From positions 1 to 38,401 of IMG/VR virus record IMGVR_UViG_3300034072_000566: a stretch of DNA of 38,401 nt; one strand, written 5' to 3'. This stretch comes from a virus. The translations under genes were made by a program, and so were the position numbers. Positions 1 through 7,548 of the stretch are shown piece after piece; position 1 is the first letter of the stretch; every line of letters begins with the position of its first letter. The notes beneath the pieces were generated by a model. That model searched no databases and was not told the DNA's origin. It worked only from the letters and a program-made list of their open reading frames with translations.

Positions 1-142
1 AGAGATTTTGCCCGATCAGATCTGTGAGTTCTGAAACGTTGGGATTGAGTGTCGCAATGTCGTTTCCCCACGCGGGGACAGCATAGCCAGCCTCGCCAAA
101 TCTTCCGACGTTGTACCATCTGACTGTATCACTTGTTACCAT
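1..142 (-). CDS. Hypothetical protein, 3' end beyond the window edge
   Basis: Only the first 47 codons are visible. The ATG at 142 overlaps the last codons of the thioredoxin-like gene and has a strong ribosome binding site (GGAGG, five bases before the ATG). The peptide begins MVTSDTVRWYNVGRFGEAG and continues in a composition typical of a folded protein, whereas the other two frames read as arginine-rich or low-quality sequence. No family is recognised. The 14-base overlap with the upstream gene suggests translational coupling. Confidence 0.6.
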   Translation of the reverse strand, partial: MVTSDTVRWYNVGRFGEAGYAVPAWGNDIATLNPNVSELTDLIGQNL

Positions 143-1160
143 CTTTGCCTCCATGCGCGGCTTTATGCTGCGCAATCAAATTATCGAGCATTGCAACGGT
201 GCCCTCTGCCCCGCTGTACTTTTTGACAAGTTCCGCTGTTGCCCATGCGTAGGCGTCGGCGTGAGTGTTCACGTCGACCGGGACATATTGATTTGTTGTG
301 ACGATCTGCTGCGGAGCCGGAGGAACGTCTGTAGAGACCACCACCGGCACCTCTCTGACTGTCTCCTGTCGCACGATCTGCCGAGGCTCTGGTTTGCTGG
401 TGCCGGTCCTATTTCGCCACGCACGAAAGAGGAATCCAGCAACGCCAAGAGCCCCGGCAGGCAATGCGACCTGCGGGGCAGCTGCGATCAGTCCGAGTTG
501 CACCGCGGCATCCATCACCGCTCCCCAGCCATTGAGAGAGCCAGCCGGCGCGGCTTCCTGCGTTGCCGGCTGACTCACCACAGGAGGACTCACCGGCGCC
601 GCCGCCTGCGTCTCTGGCGGTCGAGGCTCTGGCCGTGTCGATAGTTCGCGAATCAGTTGTTCCAAGTTGCCCAAGCGGTCATTGATCGGGGCGAGGTTCA
701 CTGGCGGGGTGGCAGGCTGTTGTGGCTGTGGTTTCGGTTGCTGCACCTGCGGAGCTGGCTGCAGATACGGCTCTCGCTCCGGATGCGATGGGACCAAAAC
801 ACCATTGACAATGTATTCGTCCAGATCCACTCTGCGGAGCCAATCCTGCCAATCACCGGCGTATCCCGACCACATGCACAGCACTCGATGCCGGTGCACC
901 ACGATATATGACGGGATTTGCGTAACGCCCATCCGTCTCGCCCATCGCTGATCGCTGGGCTTGTCCCAGTCGCATTTTTTCACCGCGTAGTTGGTGCCCA
1001 CCAAACGGGCCAATCCCGGGACTGTGTCCCAGTCCCTGCGGAACCGCTGGCATGGCGCACACCACGATGCTGTCACAACGTAGATAGTCGGCTCCTGCGG
1101 CAGTGTCGGGTCTTGCGCGGAGGCGGTTGCGGCCAGCAGTAACAGGGCGAGGAGTCTCAT
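129..1160 (-). CDS. Exported, membrane-anchored thioredoxin-like protein
   Basis: 343 residues. Residues 1-15 are a signal peptide (hydrophobic run ending ATASAQ). Residues 25-110 are a thioredoxin fold with the redox motif WCAPC (Cys34, Cys37) and the expected cis-proline loop TQIPSY near residue 83. A long Pro/Gln-rich linker (about 130-207) follows, then a probable transmembrane helix (about 219-246) ending in basic residues, and a soluble tail. Known of the fold: thiol-disulfide exchange; which partner is oxidised or reduced is not shown. The start ATG overlaps the stop of the nuclease-like gene (ATGA). An exported redox protein is unusual in a phage. It could act on an envelope or lysis protein, or be a cargo gene; both are inference. 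Confidence 0.8.
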   Translation of the reverse strand: MRLLALLLLAATASAQDPTLPQEPTIYVVTASWCAPCQRFRRDWDTVPGLARLVGTNYAVKKCDWDKPSDQRWARRMGVTQIPSYIVVHRHRVLCMWSGYAGDWQDWLRRVDLDEYIVNGVLVPSHPEREPYLQPAPQVQQPKPQPQQPATPPVNLAPINDRLGNLEQLIRELSTRPEPRPPETQAAAPVSPPVVSQPATQEAAPAGSLNGWGAVMDAAVQLGLIAAAPQVALPAGALGVAGFLFRAWRNRTGTSKPEPRQIVRQETVREVPVVVSTDVPPAPQQIVTTNQYVPVDVNTHADAYAWATAELVKKYSGAEGTVAMLDNLIAQHKAAHGGKDGNK

Positions 1161-1549
1161 TTGATTTTCTCCCGCGTCGCGTGCCCCGCCTTGACCTGCG
1201 CTTCGGCAAGGTTTGTTCCGTCTTTCAGCAAATACACGTCGCCGATCACCCGCCCCATACTGGTTGAATCACGAAAATCCCCATCGGGGCTGCCGACAAC
1301 GTGCAGGCGGACCTGATAGCCCTCGGCGAGAGTCTTCATGTGCCAGTGTGCCGCCGCCCCCGTGCCGGGCGGAATGTTTCGGATGCCCCAGCGCCGCAAC
1401 TGCTCGACCGATTCCATCTCTGGCGCCCAACAATCGCGAAGGCGGACGACGAATTTGCGAGTGACTTCCACTTCAATCGTATCGCCGTCGAGGACTCGCG
1501 AAACGCGGCCGTCGGTCGTCCAGCCAAGTTCCGGGATTTGCTCGCTCAT
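1157..1549 (-). CDS. Staphylococcal-nuclease-like (SNase/thermonuclease) domain protein
   Basis: 130 residues. The N-terminal part reads GRVSRVLDGDTIEVEV then VVRLRDCWAPE, the typical SNase start with the metal-binding DGDT and the catalytic-type Arg in RLRD. A second SNase feature is SMGRVIGDVYLLKDGTNLAEAQVKAGHA, cut here as SMGRV and NLAEAQVKAGHA, carrying the later Arg. No signal peptide is seen, so it probably acts in the cytoplasm. The chosen ATG overlaps the stop of the DUF1353-like gene (ATGA) and follows GGAGGGCGGCGAA. Known of the family: Ca2+-dependent cleavage of DNA or RNA. Possible roles are host nucleic acid degradation or processing. An inactive SNase-like fold cannot be excluded. 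Confidence 0.75.
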   Translation of the reverse strand: MSEQIPELGWTTDGRVSRVLDGDTIEVEVTRKFVVRLRDCWAPEMESVEQLRRWGIRNIPPGTGAAAHWHMKTLAEGYQVRLHVVGSPDGDFRDSTSMGRVIGDVYLLKDGTNLAEAQVKAGHATREKIK

Positions 1550-1962
1550 TTCGCCGCCCTCCAGATCAGTCGCCGGTACGCTGACACGGCCAGGAACATT
1601 GCATAATGCCGCCATGCAGGGACGCCGGCATCGCGCAAGAGCCAGAGAAAAATCGCGTCGCCGAAAACTCGCTGCGGGCGAGTTTCGGCCTCTTCACAGA
1701 TCCAGTCGTGCACCAACGAAGCAAGAGCGAACTTGGGATCTTTCGGGCGTCCGATAATCCACCAGCAGCATCGCGGGATCGACGCACCGTCCCATTGATA
1801 CAGAGCCGGAATGGATACCTCAACGACTGCACCCGTGCAAATCTGAGCCCGAACAAGCAAATCATTCAGCACAATGGTAAATCGCGAGTCGCCGGGAAAC
1901 TGCACCACATACGGCGCCAACTCCTCAGTGCACTGAATCACCACCGGCTCTTTGATCGCCAT
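1546..1962 (-). CDS. DUF1353-like phage protein
   Basis: 138 residues. The central stretch YQWDGASIPR, then WWIIGRPKDPKFALASLVHD with a His-Asp pair, is the hallmark of the DUF1353 family, found in phages and prophages. The C-terminus (about 100-135) is hydrophobic and basic. The function of the family is not established; members often lie near tail or lysis genes. It overlaps the following SNase-like gene by four bases, so the two are probably co-translated. Confidence 0.75.
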   Translation of the reverse strand: MAIKEPVVIQCTEELAPYVVQFPGDSRFTIVLNDLLVRAQICTGAVVEVSIPALYQWDGASIPRCCWWIIGRPKDPKFALASLVHDWICEEAETRPQRVFGDAIFLWLLRDAGVPAWRHYAMFLAVSAYRRLIWRAAK

Positions 1963-2022
1963 GCTCGCCGCCTCCGCAGTTTGTTCCGCCGCAATACGTC
2001 CGCCGTGGGTGGGGGCCGCACC

Positions 2023-2118
2023 TCAGGGCTGCGGGTCCTGCAGGGCCTCCCACCCGGCGGGCGTTCCACCGGATGATAGGCTAGCGGACTTTGCGGATTT
2101 GGCAATATGGATCAGCAT
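2023..2118 (-). CDS. Possible 31-residue ORF
   Basis: A short ATG-initiated frame (begins MLIHIAKSAKSASLSSG) lies in the 168-base gap between the 164-residue gene and the DUF1353-like gene. No clear ribosome binding site precedes it and no family is recognised. It may be chance. The rest of this gap is GC-rich and shows nothing else that I can name. Confidence 0.2.
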   Translation of the reverse strand: MLIHIAKSAKSASLSSGGTPAGWEALQDPQP

Positions 2119-2130
2119 AGATCGGCGGGA

Positions 2131-2625
2131 TTATTCGAGGGACGCAAAAAGATCCAGTTCGCGAACGGCTTTCATCACGTCCGCCGCTGGCGTCGCGTCT
2201 GCGGGCCTCCGATTGTGCGGGCGAGGAATCGGGCCTGCCGGATGCAGCATCGTCTCAGATGCCCAGTCAGCAGCCTCACCGGGGCAGCCAGTCCACCAGT
2301 GCCAGTCTCCGGGCAATGCCGAATCGTAGGCGATGGCGTCGCGGGTGAGTTGCCCAGTCGCCAGCCCGTCGCGTTCGATGGCTGCCAGAGTCGCCCACGC
2401 TGCCGCCAGTGCGTCGCCTGCGAGGATACGCCGTTCTTCCGCCGCCCCGAGTGAGACACGCAGCCAGACGAACGCCTGCGGGGTCAGGCGACGATGCCAC
2501 GTGTCTGGGATGTCGCCGCGGAAGTCGGCGCGGAGCCAGTCGCCCCATATGGGATTGGCGACGACGACCACCCGGGATAATTTTGCGGAAACGAATAACA
2601 AACAATTCGGAGAAAGCGAAGACAT
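2131..2625 (-). CDS. Hypothetical protein, 164 aa
   Basis: The protein has a sensible mixed composition, with stretches such as VVVVANPIWGDWLRADF and WHWWTGCPGEAADWASE rich in Trp, which argues for a real folded protein. No family is recognised. The start at 2625 has no clear ribosome binding site; a downstream GTG near the VVVVAN stretch is an alternative. The gene begins next to the repeat-rich gap that follows the primase gene, so its 5' region is inside the putative origin. Confidence 0.6.
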   Translation of the reverse strand: MSSLSPNCLLFVSAKLSRVVVVANPIWGDWLRADFRGDIPDTWHRRLTPQAFVWLRVSLGAAEERRILAGDALAAAWATLAAIERDGLATGQLTRDAIAYDSALPGDWHWWTGCPGEAADWASETMLHPAGPIPRPHNRRPADATPAADVMKAVRELDLFASLE

Positions 2626-2640
2626 ATTGGATGGGATCTG

Positions 2641-2956
2641 TGTAACGGTGGATTTGGGATCTTGTGTAACGCTGCCGCAGGCCCAGAATACCAGTTTTTT
2701 GCTGTGTTTTTACGCGTGTAACAGTGTAACAGTGATTTCTGAGAGGATACGAACACTTTTCGGGAGAGTGTCGCAAAATATTTTTTGAGGGGTTGAGAGA
2801 GCGAATCTTTGGGCTTCATGGGTTTGGTGTGTTACACTGTTACAACTATCTCAATCTCTCTCTCTAACTCTCTATCTACTCTCTACTTACGTCATCTACT
2901 CTCTTGTAACAGTAATCAGTAACAGTAGGGTTTTGTAACGCAGAAACGCCGTTACA
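2641..2956. repeat. TGTAAC iteron cluster, candidate replication origin
   Basis: This stretch occupies the 334-base gap between 2626 and 2959. TGTAAC occurs at 2641, 2665, 2717, 2725, 2905 and 2934, with a related CAGTAACAGT at 2917. The reverse complement GTTACA occurs at 2831, 2839 and 2951. The pair at 2717 and 2725 is a tandem TGTAACAGT spaced by eight bases. Between the groups lies a polypyrimidine tract (2848-2904, almost only C and T on the plus strand) with repeats of CTCTCTA and ATCTACTCTC. Iterons beside a low-complexity tract just downstream of a replication primase gene resemble phage and plasmid origins. Origin function is inferred. Confidence 0.55.
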
Positions 2957-2959
2957 CGC

Positions 2960-5761
2960 TCAAAACGGCCGGAAGTCTGCCAAATCCGCTCCGTCTGCCT
3001 GTTTTGCCTGCTCTATTTCTTCCGGCTGGTGACTGAAGGGCTTGAACTCAATGCGGGGGACGATTGTCCACCTGTTGACCGATTTGCCCGCTCGGATCAG
3101 TTTCCCCGTCACGCCTGGGATACGGCGGAGGATGATGTCGATGCGTTTCCCCCGCCACTCGTTGGGCAACAGGTACCGCAGCACAGCGGATTTTTGGATC
3201 ATCACCACCTCCGGCGTCACCTGCAGCCCACACGCCAGCAGGGCCTCTGATGCCTCTGTGTCGGCAAAGGCCGATTCGATCAGCGAAGAGACCGGCGCCG
3301 TGCGTCCGCCAGGCAGCCGGACCTGTGCTGTGGCGATTGCCTCGATCAGCTCCGCGGAGTCACTCTGCACTTGGTCCGTTTCTGGGATCGCTCCCAGAGC
3401 CGCTACGAAGAGCGCCAGAGCGTCGGAGTCAGGCATCCCGACGGATGTAGCGTACATCGCCACCGGGACCGCGTAGGACTCGCACACGCGGCCGTGGACG
3501 TTCTGGGGCCTGTTGTCCATCAAATGCTCCACCAGCCTGCGGGCGGGGCGTACAGACAGCAGGGCGACGGCCATGAGCTTCTGCCCCAATGCCGCCAACT
3601 CCTCGTAGCTGGGTAATTCGATTTTTCCGGAACGGCTCAATTCGCAGACAATAAACCGGCTTGTGTCCGCCTCGCCCACCAACCCCGACTCGATCGCCGC
3701 ACACCAAAAAATGTGTTGCAAGCGAAATGCAATGTGGCTGTGCTGGGATGCCGTCCCGCGGAAAGACTCGTCTCCGCGGCCGGATGCGCGAACCATTTCG
3801 AGAATGCGTGGGCGGTCGGCCGCCTTCTCCAGCTCGTCGCAGATGGCAATGCGTCCGGATGCCCCGATGTACTGCCGGATGCCAGCGGCTGAGCTGTTGC
3901 TGCTCATTTTGCAGAGTCGCCCAAACACCTGAGCCAGTGCCTTCAGCAGCGTCGTTTTGCCTGAATACGCCTGGCCGATCAAAAACACCTGCGGGCGCCA
4001 TTTCCACAACGTCTGCGTCCAGGTGGCCAGAACCAAGCCGGTAAGCACCTCCGGCCAGGCGTGGGCTGCGTGCCCGTAATTGAACTTGCTGAACACGTTA
4101 TGCAACTGGAACACCTCGTCCACATACAGCCGCCCGGGTTCCGCGTTCACCGATCCGATTGCCGCCTGCGTCCGCCGCAAGTCGATCCAGTTGCAGCGGT
4201 CCCCGACGTTGAACGCCTCGCCACAAAACACTGGGTTGTTGGACACCTGCAGCATGGGCGTTCCGTTGAGGATGCCGAGTCGTTTGCTGGTGCACACCAC
4301 CAAAGAGCCATGGTGTTCCCAGATGCCGACCCCGCGTTTCTCGTCCTCCGTCGTGTTGTTGCTGGCCACCGCGGCAATGGCGGTTCGGATCTCCGTGAGA
4401 GCGTAATCGCCAGCGTCTGCTGACGTGCCGCGGACGTGGCGAATCACCTTGTGCCCGCCCGCTTGGATCAAAGCCTCGTACTTCAGAGCCCCGACGTCGC
4501 GAATCGTCGTGAAGCGTTGCGTGCACTCCGAGAAGATTTCCACCGCCCCGCCGTCCTGCTGTGAGACGTGGGTGATGCCGCATTTTGCGAGGACAGCCTG
4601 ATAATACCGGAGCCAGTCGGGCGAGTTTTCCGGGTCGTCGTCTTCTGCCTCCAGCGCTTCCGCTGCTGGCTGGGATGCGAGAGTCGGCGCCGGCTGGTGC
4701 GGTTGCCGAATGGGTGGCGTGTATTTGTCATCTCGCAACAGCCTGCCGCGTTCTCCGGCCACCTTGTCGGCGTCCTCCAGTTTGTGCAGGAGTTCGGCCG
4801 TGGTCCATGGTGGTTCACAGCGTTGGTTCCAGGTCTCCAGCAGTTCGAGGGCGTCCGGGATCGGCAATCCGAAGTCGAGCACCAACACACAGGCCGCGTG
4901 GAATGTTTTGTCATGCCCAGACTCACCACTGACTGCCGGCGGTACTTTCTCCAGATATTTCGCCGCACGATCCACCACCGACTTCCGCGGCCGCGGTCGT
5001 TTCTCCGCTTTGGGCGCCGTAGCGTCCGCTGGCGCGTCTGCCGCCAGTGCTTGCACCTTTTGCCACGCCACCAGCTTGATCTCGTCAGGCACGCGATGGA
5101 GCGTTGCCACGCGGTGCGGCCGGTCTGGTGTTGAATCGCCCTTGCGTGCCACCGTGCCGTAAAGTTTGCAGACGCGGGCCGCGTTGAAGACTTTGGTGTC
5201 GATCGTCACGGCCGCTGTGGAAAACTTCGCCGCCAGTGCCCGCAGTGCGTTGCGGATGGTCGTCTTCGTCTCCTCGTCGTTTTCGGCGTCCGTCATCCAA
5301 TGGAGGTGCCACCCGTTGCCCGAGCAGCACACCACCGGGGCGGGCCAGCCTTGGGATACCAGATATTTTGCCACCTCCGCCGCGGTCAATTGGGCTGCTT
5401 TCCACTCCGCCTCTGACGACGATATCCCCGCGGGGCGAACTGGGTCGCAGTCAACAAAAAACCACCGCCGGCGGGTGACGTCAGCATCGTTCACGGTCGC
5501 GTCGATGCGTTCGGCAAACCTGTTCAGTGCCCTCGCTGTCACCGCCGCGTTGAACGGGTTGAGGACAAAGTAAATGCCAGAATTCCGCGGATGGTTTGCG
5601 TACTGCCCAACCGCACTCGCAGCCTGTTCGTAGTTCGTCCAATACCCTGCGTCCGTTCGCGACTTGCTGCCGAAGGCGTTCAGCACCCTGATCTCCACAG
5701 CCTCACCAGCCCCGAACACCTGCAGCGTTCGCAGCACCGTTTCCCTGTTGTATGTCAGCAC
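2960..5761 (-). CDS. Primase-helicase: AEP (PrimPol-type) domain fused to AAA ATPase
   Basis: 933 residues. The N-terminal primase domain has the archaeo-eukaryotic primase motifs in order: FFVDCDPVRP (catalytic Asp104 and Asp106), SGNGWHLHW (147-155), and IDTKVFNAARVCKLYGT (Asp188 onward). Residues 283-331 look like a PriCT helical domain. The C-terminal half has a Walker A motif GQAYSGKT (about 596-603) and a Walker B-like IAICDELE (about 638-645), as in D5/SF3-type replicative ATPases. It should synthesise primers and unwind DNA at the phage origin. The start is GTG with AGGAG upstream. A strong terminator lies just before it, so it may need its own promoter or read-through. The gene ends beside the TGTAAC repeat cluster. 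Confidence 0.88.
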   Translation of the reverse strand: MLTYNRETVLRTLQVFGAGEAVEIRVLNAFGSKSRTDAGYWTNYEQAASAVGQYANHPRNSGIYFVLNPFNAAVTARALNRFAERIDATVNDADVTRRRWFFVDCDPVRPAGISSSEAEWKAAQLTAAEVAKYLVSQGWPAPVVCCSGNGWHLHWMTDAENDEETKTTIRNALRALAAKFSTAAVTIDTKVFNAARVCKLYGTVARKGDSTPDRPHRVATLHRVPDEIKLVAWQKVQALAADAPADATAPKAEKRPRPRKSVVDRAAKYLEKVPPAVSGESGHDKTFHAACVLVLDFGLPIPDALELLETWNQRCEPPWTTAELLHKLEDADKVAGERGRLLRDDKYTPPIRQPHQPAPTLASQPAAEALEAEDDDPENSPDWLRYYQAVLAKCGITHVSQQDGGAVEIFSECTQRFTTIRDVGALKYEALIQAGGHKVIRHVRGTSADAGDYALTEIRTAIAAVASNNTTEDEKRGVGIWEHHGSLVVCTSKRLGILNGTPMLQVSNNPVFCGEAFNVGDRCNWIDLRRTQAAIGSVNAEPGRLYVDEVFQLHNVFSKFNYGHAAHAWPEVLTGLVLATWTQTLWKWRPQVFLIGQAYSGKTTLLKALAQVFGRLCKMSSNSSAAGIRQYIGASGRIAICDELEKAADRPRILEMVRASGRGDESFRGTASQHSHIAFRLQHIFWCAAIESGLVGEADTSRFIVCELSRSGKIELPSYEELAALGQKLMAVALLSVRPARRLVEHLMDNRPQNVHGRVCESYAVPVAMYATSVGMPDSDALALFVAALGAIPETDQVQSDSAELIEAIATAQVRLPGGRTAPVSSLIESAFADTEASEALLACGLQVTPEVVMIQKSAVLRYLLPNEWRGKRIDIILRRIPGVTGKLIRAGKSVNRWTIVPRIEFKPFSHQPEEIEQAKQADGADLADFRPF

Positions 5762-5783
5762 TTGCCCTGTCTCCTGAGTCGAT

Positions 5784-5823
5784 AAAAAAACCCCGGCGCG
5801 TGGTGGTTCGTCACGCGCCGGGG
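5784..5823 (-). terminator. Strong intrinsic terminator
   Basis: A perfect 12-bp stem (5791-5802 with 5812-5823, CCCCGGCGCGTG/CACGCGCCGGGG) with a nine-base loop is followed on the minus strand by seven T residues (5790 to 5784). It lies after the stop at 5923 and 23 bases before the GTG of the primase gene. The remaining bases, 5824-5922, show no convincing gene. Confidence 0.85.
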
Positions 5824-5922
5824 CGAATAACCGGCTGCCGTCGCGGCCGGGAGAATCAGGTTGTCTCTGCAGTCGCCGGGAACCACTCCGATAACTGCAG
5901 CGTAGTTGGTTGTTTTAGGATG

Positions 5923-6396
5923 TTACCACAGTAACCCTTGCTTCAATTTCGGCTTTCGCTTCATCACCTTTTCAAATGCCTCGTCGATCAGCTCTTTGAG
6001 TCCGCAAACGTACTCATCCGCCGGCCAACCCTCCAGTTGGCAAATTCGTAGGTCCATGAGTAGATCAGCCATCAGCCTGTGTTTCATTTGAGCGCGGGCA
6101 AGTTCGTTTTGCACCCATGCTGCCGCCTTTGCATCTTCGACTGTCTCAACTCTCTTTGGTGGCTTTGGTGGCTTTTGCGCGGGTGGCTGAACAGCAGGCG
6201 CCTCAGTCGTCTCCGCAATTTTCAGCAGCCCTTTTCTGCCTCCACGCAATCGGCTTACGCCGTCGCAAATTGGCACGTATCCGGAAACAGGACTGCCCCA
6301 ACTGGTGTCGAGCCTCCAGCCGTCTGGCATGGCGTCGAATTGTGGCAGGCAGTCACCTTCGTGGATTGTGACGCGGTTGATTGTGTGAGTGGTCAT
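5923..6396 (-). CDS. Hypothetical protein with a DNA-methyltransferase-like N-terminus
   Basis: 157 residues from the ATG at 6396 (AAGG eight bases upstream); an in-frame ATG at 6420 overlapping the previous stop would add eight residues. The first residues, MTTHTINRVTIHEGDCLPQF, look like the N-terminus of many N4/N6 DNA methyltransferases (I-x-x-GDCL), but no DPPY or FxGxG motif follows. Then come a short middle segment with a PVSGYVPICDG stretch, a Pro/Lys linker (about 68-85), and a helical C-terminus (about 90-150). The same 14-residue start is repeated at 6946-6987. It may be a chimera carrying only the start of a methyltransferase gene. Function unknown. Confidence 0.65.
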   Translation of the reverse strand: MTTHTINRVTIHEGDCLPQFDAMPDGWRLDTSWGSPVSGYVPICDGVSRLRGGRKGLLKIAETTEAPAVQPPAQKPPKPPKRVETVEDAKAAAWVQNELARAQMKHRLMADLLMDLRICQLEGWPADEYVCGLKELIDEAFEKVMKRKPKLKQGLLW

Positions 6397-6416
6397 TGGG
6401 TCGCCTTGTTTAATTG

Positions 6417-6845
6417 TCATTCGCAGGTTGGTGCTTTTGTTGTTGGGGCGCCGTACTTTTTCACCAAATGCCTCAAACGTGATCCGCGCCGTGCGTTTGC
6501 CATACTGCCAATGTGCAGGCAGCCGGTGGCAATTCTCTCGAAACGGCAGGGCTTATTCATCACGTCGTCGGTGTCGTCTTCTGTGTATTTTCGGCCACAG
6601 TCAGCCATCAGGCGGGAAAGCGATCTGCAGTCCACGTTGGTAAAACCTGCCTGCTCCAGCATTGCAATTGTTTCGCTGGGCCTCAGACGTTTCAGCCCGT
6701 CGATGTTTTTGGCTAATTGCACCATCATGTCAATTGCAAGTTCAGCTAGGCTCATTGCGCGGTTGTAGTCATGATTGACTACCGATGCCCACGTCTGCAA
6801 ATCTGCAAGCGTTGCGGTTGGTCTTTCTGTGATCTGGTCAGTCAT
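6417..6845 (-). CDS. Hypothetical protein, 142 aa
   Basis: The start ATG at 6845 is preceded by AAGGACGAATCAG. The protein is largely helical in appearance, with LADLQTWASVVNHDYNRAM near the N-terminus and a basic C-terminal half containing several Cys (NVDCRSL, DCGRKY, NKPCRFE, TGCLHIG). No family is recognised. Its stop overlaps the alternative start of the next gene by four bases, which ties the two together in one transcript. Confidence 0.65.
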   Translation of the reverse strand: MTDQITERPTATLADLQTWASVVNHDYNRAMSLAELAIDMMVQLAKNIDGLKRLRPSETIAMLEQAGFTNVDCRSLSRLMADCGRKYTEDDTDDVMNKPCRFERIATGCLHIGSMANARRGSRLRHLVKKYGAPTTKAPTCE

Positions 6846-6895
6846 CTGATTCGTCCTTTTCTGTAGCGTCCGTGATACACAATTTTGCTTGCCTC

Positions 6896-6940
6896 TCACA
6901 GATCTTTGTAAAATGGCTTGATGGCTGTCGCGGTTGTCAT
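6896..6940 (-). CDS. Micro-ORF, 14 aa (MTTATAIKPFYKDL)
   Basis: The ATG overlaps the stop of the 16-codon ORF upstream (ATGA). It encodes MTTATAIKPFYKDL and stops at 6896. It is either a coupled short peptide or the surviving start of a truncated gene. Only the coupling and the tidy start support it. Confidence 0.3.
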   Translation of the reverse strand: MTTATAIKPFYKDL

Positions 6941-6987
6941 TGGTGACCTTCGTGGATTGTAACGCGGTTGATTGTGTGGGTGGTCAT
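6937..6987 (-). CDS. Micro-ORF, 16 aa, duplicate of a methyltransferase-like N-terminus
   Basis: The ATG overlaps the stop of the 85-residue gene (ATGA). The peptide is MTTHTINRVTIHEGHQ. Its first 14 codons match the start of the gene at 5923-6396 with only two base differences, both silent (ACC/ACT Thr, GTT/GTC Val). Silent-only divergence suggests that the peptide has been translated under selection, or that the duplication is recent. Confidence 0.4.
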   Translation of the reverse strand: MTTHTINRVTIHEGHQ

Positions 6988-7241
6988 GGCGTCGCCTTTC
7001 CGCGCTTAATGCGTTCCTCTGCAAGCCGCAACAAAACACTGTCATACTGCTCCCGCGGCACAGCATCGACCGGCCGCCGCCATTCCAGATCGTCACGGCC
7101 GATGATGCCGACGGTTGCGTCTGGCATCTCTGCCGCCTGCTCCTCGGTATGCTCGCACCATTCCATGTCAGAGTTTCGCAGCCGGTAAAGGTCGCCGGCC
7201 TGGAGACTCTCGCCTTCGGTCAAGTCTCGATAAAGTTTCAT
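6984..7241 (-). CDS. Hypothetical protein, 85 aa
   Basis: Good ribosome binding site (AAGGAG, eight bases before the ATG). The sequence MKLYRDLTEGESLQAGDLYR resembles small phage proteins with an early beta-rich domain, then an acidic stretch (MEWCEHTEEQAAEMPDATVG) and a charged helix at the C-terminus. No family is recognised. The gene starts one base after the end of the upstream zinc-finger gene and its stop overlaps a 16-codon ORF. Confidence 0.7.
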   Translation of the reverse strand: MKLYRDLTEGESLQAGDLYRLRNSDMEWCEHTEEQAAEMPDATVGIIGRDDLEWRRPVDAVPREQYDSVLLRLAEERIKRGKATP

Positions 7242-7242
7242 C

Positions 7243-7548
7243 TTAGAACTCCTTCAGATGTCTCATTGCCGTTTCGGTGTCCTGTGTTTTGCATCTGCAC
7301 TCCGTCCCCGCCTCGCACTTGCATCCGCGGCAGAAGTCTCCCCAGTCCCACGAATCCCATTCCTCACGCGGCAGCGTCTGCAGTGCAGCGTAGCATTCGG
7401 GATGGTAGCGATTGGAGGCTATTTCACAGTCCTCCGTTAGCCCGATGAGAACGTCGCAGGGTTGGCCCGCGTCGATCATTTCGCCGCACCATACGCAGCG
7501 GAACGGCTTGCGCGTGCGTTTGACGTAAGCGTGGGTGGAAAAGGTCAT
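7243..7548 (-). CDS. Small Cys-rich, probable zinc-binding protein
   Basis: 101 residues. FRCVWCGEMIDAGQPC followed by a YHPECY motif forms a treble-clef-like Cys/His set (CxxC...HxxC). A second cluster, CRGCKCEAGTECRC, lies near residues 74-87. The fold suggests nucleic acid or protein binding. The ATG overlaps the stop of the Cro-like gene. Phage proteins starting with a permissive 'KxxRKPFRCVWCGE' motif are common, but their function is not established. Confidence 0.75.
   Translation of the reverse strand: MTFSTHAYVKRTRKPFRCVWCGEMIDAGQPCDVLIGLTEDCEIASNRYHPECYAALQTLPREEWDSWDWGDFCRGCKCEAGTECRCKTQDTETAMRHLKEF

Noticed and set aside
2276-2819. Two alternative minus-strand frames across the repeat-rich gap
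   Set aside because: Their products are made of translated iterons (CYTVT-like strings) and lack a coherent fold.
5824-5922. Short peptide-like frame ending ATAETT between terminator and the methyltransferase-like gene
   Set aside because: It has no start codon in frame and stops after about 20 codons. It may be a decayed gene, but I cannot support it.
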